Positions 16,884-26,590 of a stretch of DNA of 64,000 nucleotides are shown here, one piece after another. Below the pieces are notes generated by a model. That model saw only the letters and a program-made list of their open reading frames with translations. It was not told the DNA's origin and searched no databases. This stretch comes from JABWBD01 sp040768665 (GTDB lineage Bacteria > Planctomycetota > Planctomycetia > Pirellulales > Thermoguttaceae), in assembly GCA_040768665.1 (NCBI GenBank), contig JAXGMN010000046.1, positions 1 to 64,000 on the forward strand. Reading direction: 5' to 3'. Numbering within the stretch: position 1 is the first letter of the stretch; the number at the start of each line of letters is the position of its first letter. Made by a program: the position numbers and the translations under genes.

Positions 16884-17717
16884 TCAGGGTTGCCCTGATC
16901 TCCGCCATGCCTCGACCTCGCCCACCACCCGGCTCATCGCTGACAGAGGTTCAGGATCGGTGGCCTCAAAATAGCGAGTGTAGTTCGGATTGCCTCCGAT
17001 GGCCATTCGGCAGTAGAACCGGTAGAGGTGCCCCTGATCACCCCAGGTCTCCAGGAGCGAGTAGACCGAACCGAGGTCTCGGAGTCTTTGGTGGATTTGG
17101 CTGAAACGGTCCACAGGCGGGGCGAGCCCGGCCGGCGGTGTGTGCAATCCAGGATCATCGAACCGGCCGGCAGCAGGACTGCGGATCGGGTTCGAGACTG
17201 CGGTTTGCTGCTCCGGCCACGTAAGAAACCCAGCTTGTTCACTCCCGGGCATATGATGGCTCGCTTGAACCGGGCCGGACGCGCCGGCAGAACGGACAGG
17301 CAGGGGAGCTGCCGTCTTACCGCCGGTTGGGGAGAAATTGGCCGGCTGCCCCAAGTTCGCGGCGGAGCCCATTTCTGCCGTTTGGCCAGTGAAGTTGCCA
17401 CCAGGCCAGGTTGGCGAGAATGGCAGTCCGTTGTTTTCCCATGGATTGGCCAGCGAACCATGGACGACAGCAGGAGAATGGGTAGGCTGGGCTGGCGGGT
17501 TGGTCGACGGACCTACGCGCGGGGTTTGCCACGCCTCGAGGCGGACCAGTCCGAGACGCTCAGTAAGAACCTGCCGTGCCAAGTCGGGAAGAGCACTGCC
17601 GAACAGAGCCGCCAGCGGCACGGCGACCAGACAGGCCAACATCACGATCGCCCGAAACACCATCCCTGCCGAAGATTGCATACGCGCCAGCGCCTCCGGT
17701 CGCTGTTCTCCACCCAT
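16884..17717 (-). CDS. Conserved membrane-anchored hypothetical protein
   Basis: The protein has 277 residues. A hydrophobic segment at about residues 20-45 ('VFRAIVMLACLVAVPLAALFG') is a membrane anchor. A long Pro/Gly/Ala/Asn linker follows (residues 60-200). The C-terminal 70 residues are conserved-looking: 'RLRDLGSVYSLLETWGDQGHLYRFYCRMAIGGNPNYTRYFEAT' and 'AMSRVVGEVEAWR'. The layout is an N-in membrane anchor with a periplasmic or paryphoplasmic C-terminal domain. I recall no defined function. It is divergently transcribed from the cysteine desulfurase. Confidence 0.65.
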   Translation of the reverse strand: MGGEQRPEALARMQSSAGMVFRAIVMLACLVAVPLAALFGSALPDLARQVLTERLGLVRLEAWQTPRVGPSTNPPAQPTHSPAVVHGSLANPWENNGLPFSPTWPGGNFTGQTAEMGSAANLGQPANFSPTGGKTAAPLPVRSAGASGPVQASHHMPGSEQAGFLTWPEQQTAVSNPIRSPAAGRFDDPGLHTPPAGLAPPVDRFSQIHQRLRDLGSVYSLLETWGDQGHLYRFYCRMAIGGNPNYTRYFEATDPEPLSAMSRVVGEVEAWRRSGQP

Positions 17718-17912
17718 GTGGTTTCTCGGAGCGAATCCGCGCGCAGGCCATCCCGGCCCGCCCTAGCGGAAGGTTGGATCATACAGGCTTGCCGGCGCCT
17801 TAAGCAACCCCAATCGTGGAGCTGGACTGCCTGCACCCATTGCCGGCCCAACCCCTCGAATCGAACAATGATGGATGGGAACGACGTATTGGGCGGCGGA
17901 GACTCTGCAACC

Positions 17913-19064
17913 ATGGACTTCATTAATCTCGATCACAACGCCACGACGCCGTTACACCCCGAAGTGGCCGAGGTCATGTTGCGTTGCTACCGCAACGGCT
18001 ACGCAAATCCGGCAAGTCTGCATCAAGCGGGCCAGCAGGCCCGACGAGTCATCGAGGAGGCGAGAGAGGGAATTGCGGCTCTTCTTGGTGCCGACCTTTC
18101 CGGGCCCTTGCCGGACCGGCTTATCTTCACCAGCGGCGGCACCGAAGCGAACAATTTGGCGGTCCTGGGGATTGCTCTTGCTCAACGAGAAGGACCCGCC
18201 CAACTTATTGTTTCGGCGATCGAACACCCAAGCGTGTTGGGACCGGCCGAGTATTTGCTCGGGCACGGATGGCGCATGGATACCATCGCTTGTGGGGCCG
18301 ACGGCGTGATCCGGTCCGATCTCTTGCCGACCTTGCTTTCGAATCAGACGCGGGTTGTCAGCGCGATGTTGGCGAACCATGACACTGGTGTTCGGCAGCC
18401 GGTCGCCGAGTTGGCCCGAATCTGCGACGAGGCCGGCATCCCCATTCATACGGACGCCGTGCAGGTCGCCGGCAAAGCAGCCCTGAATTTTCGCGCCCTG
18501 GGAGTATCGGCCATGTCGGTGGCCGCCCACAAGTTTGGTGGTCCGGTCGGCATCGGTGCACTCGTGCTCCGCGATGGAATTGCTCTCGGGGCCCTGCATT
18601 TTGGAGGAAACCAGCAGTGGGGAATCCGCCCGGGAACCGAGGCGGTCGCGTTAGCCGTCGGAATGCATACCGCTTTGCGCATCTCTCACGAGAATCAGGA
18701 GCGTCAAACCCGGCGTCTTCAGTCTCTCCGAGATCGATTTGAAGCGGGACTCGCTGCCGGGTTTCCCGGGCTGGTTGTCAACGGGCAAGCCGGGCCACGG
18801 TTGCCCCACACGAGCAACGTCGCACTGCCGGGGATCGATGCGCAAATACTCGTGATGGCGTTGGACATGGCCGGTGTCGCGTGTTCGATCGGATCAGCCT
18901 GCTCGAGCGGGTCCGCTGAGCTCTCGCCGACATTGCGTGCGATGGGTCTTAGGCGCGAAATCGTTGCCAGTTCGCTTCGCTTCAGCTTTGGAACCACGAC
19001 CACGGAGGCAGAGGTTGACGAAGCCGTTCGTCGCATTCTCGATGTCGCCGGTCAACTCGGGTAA
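17913..19064 (+). CDS. Cysteine desulfurase (NifS/IscS-like)
   Basis: This PLP enzyme of 383 residues, starting MDFINLDHNATTPLHPEV, moves sulfur from cysteine to acceptors for Fe-S clusters or tRNA thiolation. FTSGGTEANNLAVLG is the PLP-phosphate segment. 'AIEHPSVLGP' carries the ring-stacking His, and the Schiff-base Lys is in SVAAHKFGGPVG. The catalytic Cys loop is 'SIGSACSSGSAELSPTLRAMGL', typical of NifS/IscS rather than SufS. ATG 17913 begins the family's usual start; an in-frame ATG at 17868 lacks a ribosome site. It is not next to iscU, so the partner is elsewhere. Confidence 0.92.
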   Translation: MDFINLDHNATTPLHPEVAEVMLRCYRNGYANPASLHQAGQQARRVIEEAREGIAALLGADLSGPLPDRLIFTSGGTEANNLAVLGIALAQREGPAQLIVSAIEHPSVLGPAEYLLGHGWRMDTIACGADGVIRSDLLPTLLSNQTRVVSAMLANHDTGVRQPVAELARICDEAGIPIHTDAVQVAGKAALNFRALGVSAMSVAAHKFGGPVGIGALVLRDGIALGALHFGGNQQWGIRPGTEAVALAVGMHTALRISHENQERQTRRLQSLRDRFEAGLAAGFPGLVVNGQAGPRLPHTSNVALPGIDAQILVMALDMAGVACSIGSACSSGSAELSPTLRAMGLRREIVASSLRFSFGTTTTEAEVDEAVRRILDVAGQLG

Positions 19065-19356
19065 GCTCTACGGTGCTACCGTACCTCCAGCGGTGGAACA
19101 AACGCTCTATCAGAGCGGGTTTTTCGGCTAGAATCAGCCGTTTGGGTCAGAGCTGGTCGCCGTTTTCCAGTCGCGCCCCGGACCGGCCGATACGCGTTCC
19201 CACAAGTACTTTGTTTGCAATAGCTTGTGAGCCGTTGCTCCCCCCAAGAAAATCTCCTTTCCCACCTCGTACAACGGCGAGGAAATCGCTAAAATACAGA
19301 CATTCGACTACGCCCGTATCGGCCGTAGTTTTTGATCTTGATCGGACTAATTCCAA

Positions 19357-20436
19357 GTGGAAGACGGCATCGTCAGCATACCTCTCTTGGGCCAACCACT
19401 TTCCGACGGTGACAGCTCCACCGGCAAGGAGGGCAAGAGTTCGCTTTTCCGCGAGTTTTTGGCAGGTCCGGAGAATCGACTGGCAGCGGTCGCGGTTCAG
19501 TCGATTCTGGAGGCTGCCGAGGGGGTTTTCAGCCCGTTGGTCTTCTACGGGCCGTCTGGAACCGGAAAGTCGCATCTTGCCCTTGGATTGGCAACGGCAT
19601 GGACGGCCCGGTTCAGACGCCGACCTGCGGTCTACATCACGGGGATCGACTTTGCTCGTGAGTTGGCTGACGCCATCGACACGCAGGCTATTGACGATTT
19701 TCGGGATCGATTCCGACGAATTTCGTTGTTCGTCCTCGACGACCTTGGGCATCTGACCAACAAGAAAACCGCTCAACAGGAGTTGATTGGCACACTCGAC
19801 GTGTTGGAGCAGCGTGGCGGGCGCGTCGTGATAACCGCATCGCGGCCCCCGGGTCAGTTGGCCGGCTTGCTGCGGCCTCTGGTCGGCCGGTTATCGAGCG
19901 GGTTGCTCGTGCCGTTGGCCCGTCCCGGTGCCGACGCCCGGCTGGCAATTGTTCGGCGTTTGGCTGTATTGCGGGCCATCGAGTTGGACGATGCGGCGAT
20001 CCGCGCGGTGGCCGAAGCCCGAGAGGCAACTGTCCCAGAGCTGTTCGGAACCGTGTTGCAACTGGAGATGTCATCGACGGTCGACGGCACCGAAATCGAT
20101 GCGGCTCTCGTGCGCAAATATCTTGCGGAAATCAGCGGCACCAAGACGCCGTCGTTTCACGAGATTGCGACGGCCACGTCCCGATATTTCGCCCTGAAGG
20201 TGTCGGACTTGCGTAGTCCCAGCCGGCGCCGCACGGTGGTCACTGCGCGGGGTGTGGCCATGTACCTGGCCCGAACGTTGACAGGGAAGAGTCTGAACGA
20301 AATTGGCCGCTACTTCGGAGGGCGCGATCATACGACTGTCTCGTACGGCTGTTCGAATATCGAGAGACTGCAGGAAACCGAGCCGGCCATCCGCGAGGCC
20401 ATTGCAGAACTCCATAGACGGCTGAGGGTGGCATGA
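19357..20436 (+). CDS. dnaA: DnaA replication initiator lacking domains I-II
   Basis: The protein has 359 residues from a GTG start (MEDGIVSIPLLGQPL). An in-frame TAA lies just upstream (19348-19350), so there is no longer form. AAA+ domain III has Walker A FYGPSGTGKSHLALG and Walker B SLFVLDDLGHL, the latter with Leu-Gly where most DnaAs have (A/I)(Q/H). The DNA-binding domain IV is complete, with LTGKSLNEIGRYFGGRDHTT and VSYGCSNIERL. Typical DnaA proteins have about 450 residues with an N-terminal DnaB-interaction domain that is absent here. It is immediately followed by dnaN. It is probably a functional short initiator. Confidence 0.9.
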   Translation: MEDGIVSIPLLGQPLSDGDSSTGKEGKSSLFREFLAGPENRLAAVAVQSILEAAEGVFSPLVFYGPSGTGKSHLALGLATAWTARFRRRPAVYITGIDFARELADAIDTQAIDDFRDRFRRISLFVLDDLGHLTNKKTAQQELIGTLDVLEQRGGRVVITASRPPGQLAGLLRPLVGRLSSGLLVPLARPGADARLAIVRRLAVLRAIELDDAAIRAVAEAREATVPELFGTVLQLEMSSTVDGTEIDAALVRKYLAEISGTKTPSFHEIATATSRYFALKVSDLRSPSRRRTVVTARGVAMYLARTLTGKSLNEIGRYFGGRDHTTVSYGCSNIERLQETEPAIREAIAELHRRLRVA

Positions 20437-20736
20437 GACACGTGGAAAACCCGTCGTTATTCTGTCGGTCGCTTGACGGCAAATCCGCAGTTGTCGACAG
20501 TCTGAAAGCCGTTGACGGAAATAATCCGGCTGCTCAACAACCGAATGACGCTCCGCCGACATGCAACCAACGACTTTTACACCCGGGAAAAGGCCTGGCG
20601 GCTTGCGCCCAAGGAGAGCGACCGCAGCAGTTTACGCGACGGGCAGCGAAATGCATCAACAATTCGCAGCCGTCTATTAATACTACTGCAAATTTAAGAA
20701 TCTCTTTAATAGAAGAACGAAAGGTGGAACCCCGCG
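20437..20736. other. Putative replication origin interval between dnaA and dnaN
   Basis: This 300-base gap lies at the classic oriC place. cgtggaaaa at 20441-20449 is a DnaA-box-like 9-mer with two mismatches to tgtggataa. Bases 20676-20714 are AT-rich (ctattaatactactgcaaatttaagaatc...tttaatag), a plausible unwinding element. No cluster of consensus boxes is visible. AGGTGG precedes the dnaN start by 9 bases. Confidence 0.4.
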
Positions 20737-21849
20737 ATGAAACTGTCCTGCGAGCGCGAGAAGCTATTGCACGCCTTCCACATGGCGGCCGGAGTCGCCC
20801 CCACCCGCAGTCCGAAGCCGATTCTCCAGAACATCAAGTTGGAAGCAAGCAGTGACACCGCAATCCTGATGGCGACCGACCTGGAGATAGGCATCCGCGT
20901 CGAAATCGCCGGGGTGGAAGTCAGTGCGCCCGGTAGTGCGATTCTGCCCAAGGATCGCTTTGGTTCGGTTCTTCGCGAAAGTTCGGACGAAAAGCTCAAC
21001 CTGGAAAGCGACGGTTCGAAGACGCGGGTGTGGGGGGAGAACAGCCAATTTCAGTTTCCCACGCAAAATCCTGACGAGTTTCCGGTGGTCAACCCGTTCC
21101 AAGAGCAAAAGTATCACGAGTTGCCAGCGAGATTCTTCCGCGAGTTGATTCGCCGCACGGCATTTGCGACCGACACGGAGAGCAGCCGTTACGCTCTGGG
21201 CGGGGTATTGCTCGAGCTGGAGGCGGACAAGATCACCGGCGTGGGGACCGATGGGCGCCGGCTGGCCCGGCAAGAGGGGCCGGGCAAGTCCGTCGGCGGT
21301 CATGCGACGACCCAAAATACGATTATTCCTACGCGAGCCCTGCAGGTTATCGAACGCGCGTTGGCGGATAACGACGGGGAGATCCAGCTTACCGCCCGCG
21401 ATAACGATGTGCTGGTCAGGAGCCAGCGCGCAACGATCTATTCCCGGCTGGTAGAAGGCCGTTTTCCGAAGTGGCGAGACGTGTTTCCGCGATCGGACGA
21501 CGCCGTGAAGATCGAACTGACCGTCGGTCCGTTTCACGCGGCCGTGCGGCAGGCGGGCATCGTCACGAGCGAGGAACGCCGCGGAGTCGACTTCACGTTC
21601 GGGGAGGGAAAGGTGCTGCTGACGGGACATGGTGCGGAATTCGGCGAGTCGCACGTCGAACTGCCGGTGTCTTACGACGGCTCAAAGATCCCAGTGAAGT
21701 TAGACCCCCGCTTCGTCAGCGACTTTCTCCGAGTGCTCGACCCGGACGTGACGTTCGCCTTTCAAATCCGCGACTCGGAGAGCGCGGTGGTATGTTCCAC
21801 CGATGACGGATATGCCTACGTCGTCATGCCCTTGTCCCGAGAGAGTTAG
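20737..21849 (+). CDS. dnaN: DNA polymerase III beta sliding clamp
   Basis: The protein has 370 residues, MKLSCEREKLLHAFHMAAGV, normal for beta clamps (about 366-380). Three repeated clamp domains are visible: domain I with NIKLEASSDTAILMATDLEI, domain II with 'FFRELIRRTAFATDTESSRYALGGVLLEL' and 'GVGTDGRRLA', and domain III ending 'VCSTDDGYAYVVMPL', the usual '(Y).Y.(V)MP(M/L)' finish. The clamp holds polymerase on DNA and recruits repair proteins by a hydrophobic pocket. It is followed after 8 bases by the DUF721 gene, so it is co-transcribed. Confidence 0.96.
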   Translation: MKLSCEREKLLHAFHMAAGVAPTRSPKPILQNIKLEASSDTAILMATDLEIGIRVEIAGVEVSAPGSAILPKDRFGSVLRESSDEKLNLESDGSKTRVWGENSQFQFPTQNPDEFPVVNPFQEQKYHELPARFFRELIRRTAFATDTESSRYALGGVLLELEADKITGVGTDGRRLARQEGPGKSVGGHATTQNTIIPTRALQVIERALADNDGEIQLTARDNDVLVRSQRATIYSRLVEGRFPKWRDVFPRSDDAVKIELTVGPFHAAVRQAGIVTSEERRGVDFTFGEGKVLLTGHGAEFGESHVELPVSYDGSKIPVKLDPRFVSDFLRVLDPDVTFAFQIRDSESAVVCSTDDGYAYVVMPLSRES

Positions 21850-21857
21850 CCTGCTCC

Positions 21858-22169
21858 ATGCCGCGAGGACCGGAACCGATCAGCAACATTCTGGCCGAAC
21901 TGATGGCGCGGCGTGGTTTCGCTCGCGTCCAGGGCGGCGCTGCGCTCGCCGCGGCCTGGAAGGAGGCGGCCGGCGAGTTGGCCGCCCAGTATACCCGCGC
22001 CGGACAGATCCGCCGCGGCAAGCTCGAGGTGACCGTTGCCCATTCCGCGATGGTGCAGGAACTGACGTTTCAGAAAAGCGCCTTGCTGGCCGAACTGGCC
22101 CGGTTGCTTCCGGATGAAAAGATTACCGACCTCCGCTTTCGTGTCGGAACGGTCGAAAAGGAAAAGTGA
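21858..22169 (+). CDS. DUF721/DciA-like protein
   Basis: The protein has 103 residues: MPRGPEPISNILAELMARRG, 'AALAAAWKEAAGELAAQYTRAG', 'RRGKLEVTVAHSAMVQELTFQKSALLAEL' and 'ITDLRFRVG'. This is the KH-like DUF721 pattern (W....G..(I/L)...T......G.L.V.V..S.W...L...K..LL..L). DciA/DUF721 proteins recruit the replicative helicase in bacteria lacking DnaC. Its position between dnaN and gyrB, where recF is often found, fits. Its stop overlaps the gyrB leader. Confidence 0.8.
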   Translation: MPRGPEPISNILAELMARRGFARVQGGAALAAAWKEAAGELAAQYTRAGQIRRGKLEVTVAHSAMVQELTFQKSALLAELARLLPDEKITDLRFRVGTVEKEK

Positions 22170-22171
22170 GA

Positions 22172-24712
22172 ATGTCTGAAGCAGAACGCCCGAAACAGCC
22201 CGTGGATCCCGTCGCCCCCCTTTCGCCCCCGCCCAAGCAGATGCCGGCGGACTTCGCCGAGTATCACAAAGTGGAAGGCGAGTATGGAGCCGAGCAGCTC
22301 GAACACCTCAGCGACCTGGAGCACGTCCGTGAACGGCCCAGCATGTATATCGCGGACACAACCGCCCGCGGTCTGCACCACCTCGTCTACGAGGTGGTCG
22401 ACAACTCGATCGACGAGGCGATGGCCGGCCACGCCACGGAGATCTCCGTGAGGATCAACAACGACGGTTCGGTCACCGTCGAGGACAACGGCCGCGGGAT
22501 TCCGGTGGAGGAGCATCCCGATTTGGGATTCTCGACGCTGCAGGGCGTGATGACCGTGCTCAAGTTCGGCGGGAAGTTCAGTAAGGGCGCCTACCAGACC
22601 TCCGGCGGCCTGCATGGCGTCGGTGTCACGGTGGTGAACTTTCTTTCGGAGTGGTGCGAGGTCGAGGTGCGCCGCGGCGGGCACGTTTACCAGCAGGAAT
22701 ACGAGCGGGGCGTGCCGGTCGGCGACGTCCGGCGTATCGGCAGCACCGACAAGGTCGGCACGAAGACCACGTTCAAGCCCGACCCGCAGATTTTCCCCAA
22801 CACGCAGTTCACCTACAGCATCCTTCACAAGCGTCTGCAGGAGCTTGCGTTTCTCAACCGCGGAATCAAGATCATCTTCCACGACGAGCGGTCGGGCGAA
22901 GGCGACAGCTTCCACTACGAACGGGGTATCCTCGAGTTCGTCGAGCATCTGAACCGCGCCAGCGAGCCGGCCCACCCGGAGATCGTGTATATCGCCGACG
23001 AGGTCGAAGAGGTCGGTATCGAGATCGCCATGCAGTATTCGAGCGAGTTTACGGAGAACGTCCATTCCTACGTCAACAATATCTGCACGACCGAGGGTGG
23101 CACCCACGTTTCCGGATTTCGTGCGGCGTTGACCCGCACTTTGAACAACTACGGCAAGAAGGAAAACTACTTCAAACAGATTGTTCCGTCGGGCGACGAT
23201 TTCCGCGAGGGCCTTACCGCAGTGATTTCGCTTCGCGTGCCGCATCCGCAGTTTGAAGGCCAGACGAAAACGAAACTCGGCAACGGCGAGGTGGAAGGGA
23301 TCGTGAATTCGGCCGTCGGCGATGCATTGTCGCGGTTTCTGGAGGAAAACCCCAAGACCGCCAAGGTGATCATCCAGAAGGGCCTCCTGGCGGCGGAGGC
23401 GCGCGAGAGCGCACGCAAGGCCCGGATGCTCGTCCGTGAGCGCAAGGGCGCCCTGTCACACGGCGGGTTGCCGGGCAAGCTTCGCGACTGCACTAGCCGG
23501 GACGTCGAGCGGAGCGAGTTGTATCTGGTGGAAGGCGATTCGGCCGGCGGTTCCGCGGAAGGCGGCCGGCTGAGGGAATTCCAGGCGATCCTTCCTCTCC
23601 GCGGTAAGATCATCAACGCCTACAAGTCGCGAGAGGACAAGGTGCTGGCCAACGAAGAGGTCCGCAGTATCATCTCGGCGGTCGGGTCCGGCATCGGCGA
23701 GGAGGTCGATCTCGCCAGGCGGCGCTACGGCAAGGTGATCATCATGACGGATGCCGACGTCGACGGTTCGCACATTCGCACCCTGCTGTTGACGTTCTTC
23801 TACCGCCAGATGTACGACCTGGTGAAGGCCGGCTACGTGTACGTAGCCCAGCCGCCGCTGTTCCGCGTCCGGCACAGGAAGCATACGTATTACGTACAAA
23901 CGGAAGAGGAGATGAAGGCCCAACTCCTGGAGAACGGCCTTTCCGGAGCCGTGTTCGAGCCGGGCGACGGCAGCGTGATCGAAGGCGAGCAGATGGCGCG
24001 GCTCTGCCGCGCCCTGGCGGCCCTGGAGGATTCGCTCGTGGCGCTGGAGCGGCGCGGCATCAGTCTGCGGCAGCATGCGATCCGGCAGGACCCGGCGACG
24101 GGCCGACTGCCGGTCTATCATGTTTTCCTCGGCAGCGAGGAGCACTGGTTCGCCACCAGGCAGGAACTCGACGACGTTCTCGCCAAACAGGAAGAGAAAG
24201 TCGGCGAGGAGCTCAAGGTCACCGACGCCCCGGTCAACGCGGAGGGAAACGGCGAAACCAACGGCGATACGCCCAAGGCGGCCAAGCTCCACATCGTGGA
24301 ACTCCACGAGGTGCGTTCGATCAACAACCAGTTGGCGGAACTTCGCCAGATGGGCTTTGAGATCGACAGCCTGATTCCCCAGGAGCGGACGGGAGTTGAA
24401 GAACCCCGCTACAGACTCCGCCGCGGCGAGACCGAGATCGGGATCGAAGATCTTCGCAGTCTGCTGGCGGCGATTCGGACCTCCGGTGAAAAAGGCCTGC
24501 AGATCACCCGCTTCAAAGGTCTTGGAGAAATGAACGCGGAAGAGCTGCGCGAAACGACTCTCGACCCCTCGAACCGCACACTCCTTCAGGTACGCATGGA
24601 AGACGCCAGTGCGGCGGACGATCTGTTCCGCATCTTGATGGGCGACAAGGTCGAGCCGCGCCGCGAGTTTATCGAGAAGCACGCGCTGGAAGTACGGAAC
24701 TTGGACGTCTAA
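22172..24712 (+). CDS. gyrB: DNA gyrase subunit B
   Basis: The protein has 846 residues from ATG 22172 (a GTG at 22166 would add two). The GHKL ATPase is present: VYEVVDNSIDEAMAGHAT, 'VEDNGRGIPVEEH' and the ATP lid 'SGGLHGVGVTVVN'. TOPRIM follows with YLVEGDSAGGSAEGGR and the Mg-binding DADVDGSHIRTLLLTFF. A long insert sits between TOPRIM and the tail (about residues 570-770). The C-terminus has RFKGLGEMNAEELRETTLDP. Gyrase introduces negative supercoils; GyrA is not in the window. A ribosome site, AAGGAAAAG, lies in the end of the DUF721 gene. Confidence 0.96.
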   Translation: MSEAERPKQPVDPVAPLSPPPKQMPADFAEYHKVEGEYGAEQLEHLSDLEHVRERPSMYIADTTARGLHHLVYEVVDNSIDEAMAGHATEISVRINNDGSVTVEDNGRGIPVEEHPDLGFSTLQGVMTVLKFGGKFSKGAYQTSGGLHGVGVTVVNFLSEWCEVEVRRGGHVYQQEYERGVPVGDVRRIGSTDKVGTKTTFKPDPQIFPNTQFTYSILHKRLQELAFLNRGIKIIFHDERSGEGDSFHYERGILEFVEHLNRASEPAHPEIVYIADEVEEVGIEIAMQYSSEFTENVHSYVNNICTTEGGTHVSGFRAALTRTLNNYGKKENYFKQIVPSGDDFREGLTAVISLRVPHPQFEGQTKTKLGNGEVEGIVNSAVGDALSRFLEENPKTAKVIIQKGLLAAEARESARKARMLVRERKGALSHGGLPGKLRDCTSRDVERSELYLVEGDSAGGSAEGGRLREFQAILPLRGKIINAYKSREDKVLANEEVRSIISAVGSGIGEEVDLARRRYGKVIIMTDADVDGSHIRTLLLTFFYRQMYDLVKAGYVYVAQPPLFRVRHRKHTYYVQTEEEMKAQLLENGLSGAVFEPGDGSVIEGEQMARLCRALAALEDSLVALERRGISLRQHAIRQDPATGRLPVYHVFLGSEEHWFATRQELDDVLAKQEEKVGEELKVTDAPVNAEGNGETNGDTPKAAKLHIVELHEVRSINNQLAELRQMGFEIDSLIPQERTGVEEPRYRLRRGETEIGIEDLRSLLAAIRTSGEKGLQITRFKGLGEMNAEELRETTLDPSNRTLLQVRMEDASAADDLFRILMGDKVEPRREFIEKHALEVRNLDV

Positions 24713-24729
24713 ATAGCTGCGGTGGAAAA

Positions 24730-25167
24730 ATGCCTTCGGCAAAACCCTTTGGCCTGGCGGTGAAGGCCCTGGTGGCGGATGAAGACGATCGAGTGCTCAT
24801 GATTCGCCGCTCGGCGGATTCCAAGTTTTTCGGCCATTGCTGGGACCTCCCCGGCGGAAAAGTCGATCCCGGCGAAGCCTTTGACGTGGCCCTGGCCCGC
24901 GAGGTTCTGGAAGAAACCGGCCTGGTGATCGAGTTGGTGGGCGTGGCCGGAGCGACCGAGTATGACATGCCGGGCAGCCGGTTGGCCGTGCTGTTTTTGG
25001 AAGCCCGCCGCGCCGGCGGCGAAGTCCGGCTCAGCGGCGAGCACGATGCCTTCGATTGGGTGCCGCGGGCAAGCATCGCTCAACCGGAAACCGCCGGTCG
25101 CTTGAGGTCGTTTCTCGTCGACTACGCTGCCCGACTCCCTCGGGAGGAGAAAGAGACATCGAGATAG
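24730..25167 (+). CDS. Nudix hydrolase
   Basis: The protein has 145 residues: MPSAKPFGLAVKALVADEDD then RVLMIRRSADSKFFGHCWDLP. The Nudix box is complete, GGKVDPGEAFDVALAREVLEETGL (G-x5-E-x7-REUxEExGU). It starts 17 bases after gyrB with a GGTGG site. A closely similar paralogue lies at 38114-38524; both keep 'KPFG(L/M)AV.ALV.DE....L..RRSA.SK.FG..WDLPGGKVDPGE'. The substrate is some nucleoside diphosphate derivative, possibly an oxidised dNTP (MutT-like). Confidence 0.88.
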   Translation: MPSAKPFGLAVKALVADEDDRVLMIRRSADSKFFGHCWDLPGGKVDPGEAFDVALAREVLEETGLVIELVGVAGATEYDMPGSRLAVLFLEARRAGGEVRLSGEHDAFDWVPRASIAQPETAGRLRSFLVDYAARLPREEKETSR

Positions 25168-25236
25168 GTGAAATCTGCTCGTTGAGAATTGGAGGCGGTT
25201 TATCGACCCGGTATTTGCGCGCTGAAGGAAGACGAT

Positions 25237-26490
25237 ATGCGACTGATGGCGACTTTCGCGCTGTGCCTCGGATCGACGCTATTAACGGGTTGCGGTCGAA
25301 CTCCCGTCACTCCTGAGTCGGACCCGCAGCGGGAGCCAACAGCCTCGGCGCAGCCGTCTGCCGCGGCTGGTCTGTCGAGAAGCGAGCAAGCTGTTGGGCC
25401 GGCTTCCCCGGTGCAGGGCAATTCCGGGCTTGGCACAACATCTACAGGGGAACGGACCGTGCACGAACAAGACTCCTCTCAACCGGCAGAACCAGCCCAG
25501 CGGTTTCGTACAATCCTGGACCGCTATTATCATCGCGACCCGGCCGCCGAAACCGCGGCGGCCAACCGGTTGGTCGGCGACTACAACGAGCGGCTTCGCG
25601 AAGCGAACGAGCGATTCTCGGCCGAGCGCGCCCGCTTGGAGGCCGAACGTGAGACGCTCAACCGCCTCGTCAAAGATATCGAACAGACCGATGAGCGATT
25701 GAAGAACAGCCGACCGTCCGACTCGGCCTCCGCCGACGCCGTCGCCGCCTACAATGCCGAAGTCATTGCTCGCAACGCGGAGGTGAAGAAGCTGGAGCAG
25801 AGACAAGCGGCCCATGAGGAAACGGCCAAGTCGTTCAAGGATTCGGTGGGCAAGTTTGAGGAGGAGATGGATGCTTTGAAAGGCCGGATCGATCGGGTGC
25901 GTGCGGATACCGATCAGTGGCTCCAGGAGTGGCGCCAGTGGCAGGCATCGAAGCAGGACGTGGCCTTCTTTCGCGAATTGAATCGGACTTACGCCCGGCT
26001 CGCCTCGAACACCGGCGGCAGTGTCCCCGAGCAGTCGGAAGAATCCCTGCGGGACGAGTTCCGCGCGATGCGGCGGGAGCTTGGCCAGTGGGCCGCCCGG
26101 CAGCAGGCTGAGGAGAAGAATGGTTTGCTGATCCTGCCTGCGGTTCTCTGTGGGCGGGAAGAGTGCCATCTGATCGTCGATACGGGTGCACAGATCGTTA
26201 CCATCCCTCGCTGGCTGGTCGAAGTCCTGGAATTGACGGACCGGTTGGGAGAGGACGTGGAAGTGATCGGCGCGGGCGGTATCTCTATCCGCGGCCCGAA
26301 GCTGAAAATTCCTCGCATTGCGGTCCTTGGAAAAGAGGCCGAAAATGTCGAAGCCGTCGTGCTGGACGAGCCGGCGCCGGGCGTGGACGGCTGCCTGGGC
26401 CTGAGCTTTCTCGACCGCTTCGATTGGCAGATCGACCGAAAGCAGCAACCCGGCCTGATCTTGGACCCCAAGCAGAAAAGTGCGCCGTAA
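25237..26490 (+). CDS. Lipoprotein with coiled coil and retropepsin-like aspartyl protease domain
   Basis: The start at ATG 25237 (MRLMATFALCLGSTLLTGCGR) gives a signal peptide with lipobox LLTGC; AAGGAAG lies upstream. After a Pro/Ser/Gln-rich linker (residues 25-90) comes a long charged coiled coil (about 100-270: 'ERFSAERARLEAERETLNRLVKDIEQTDERL'). The last 120 residues form a single retropepsin lobe, HLIVDTGAQIVTIPRWLVE, with the D-T-G-A active-site motif and later 'VDGCLGLSFLDRFDWQID'. Such proteases dimerise. The last 35 codons are duplicated at 29045-29183, beyond the next gene. Confidence 0.8.
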   Translation: MRLMATFALCLGSTLLTGCGRTPVTPESDPQREPTASAQPSAAAGLSRSEQAVGPASPVQGNSGLGTTSTGERTVHEQDSSQPAEPAQRFRTILDRYYHRDPAAETAAANRLVGDYNERLREANERFSAERARLEAERETLNRLVKDIEQTDERLKNSRPSDSASADAVAAYNAEVIARNAEVKKLEQRQAAHEETAKSFKDSVGKFEEEMDALKGRIDRVRADTDQWLQEWRQWQASKQDVAFFRELNRTYARLASNTGGSVPEQSEESLRDEFRAMRRELGQWAARQQAEEKNGLLILPAVLCGREECHLIVDTGAQIVTIPRWLVEVLELTDRLGEDVEVIGAGGISIRGPKLKIPRIAVLGKEAENVEAVVLDEPAPGVDGCLGLSFLDRFDWQIDRKQQPGLILDPKQKSAP

Positions 26491-26590
26491 GCCAAGGACA
26501 CCAGGGGTTGTTGACACAAGTGGACCGTTGCCCACAATGGAGCTGGCAGGTTCGCGAGCTTTCTAAGTCAGAAGGAATACGCCGGACGGG

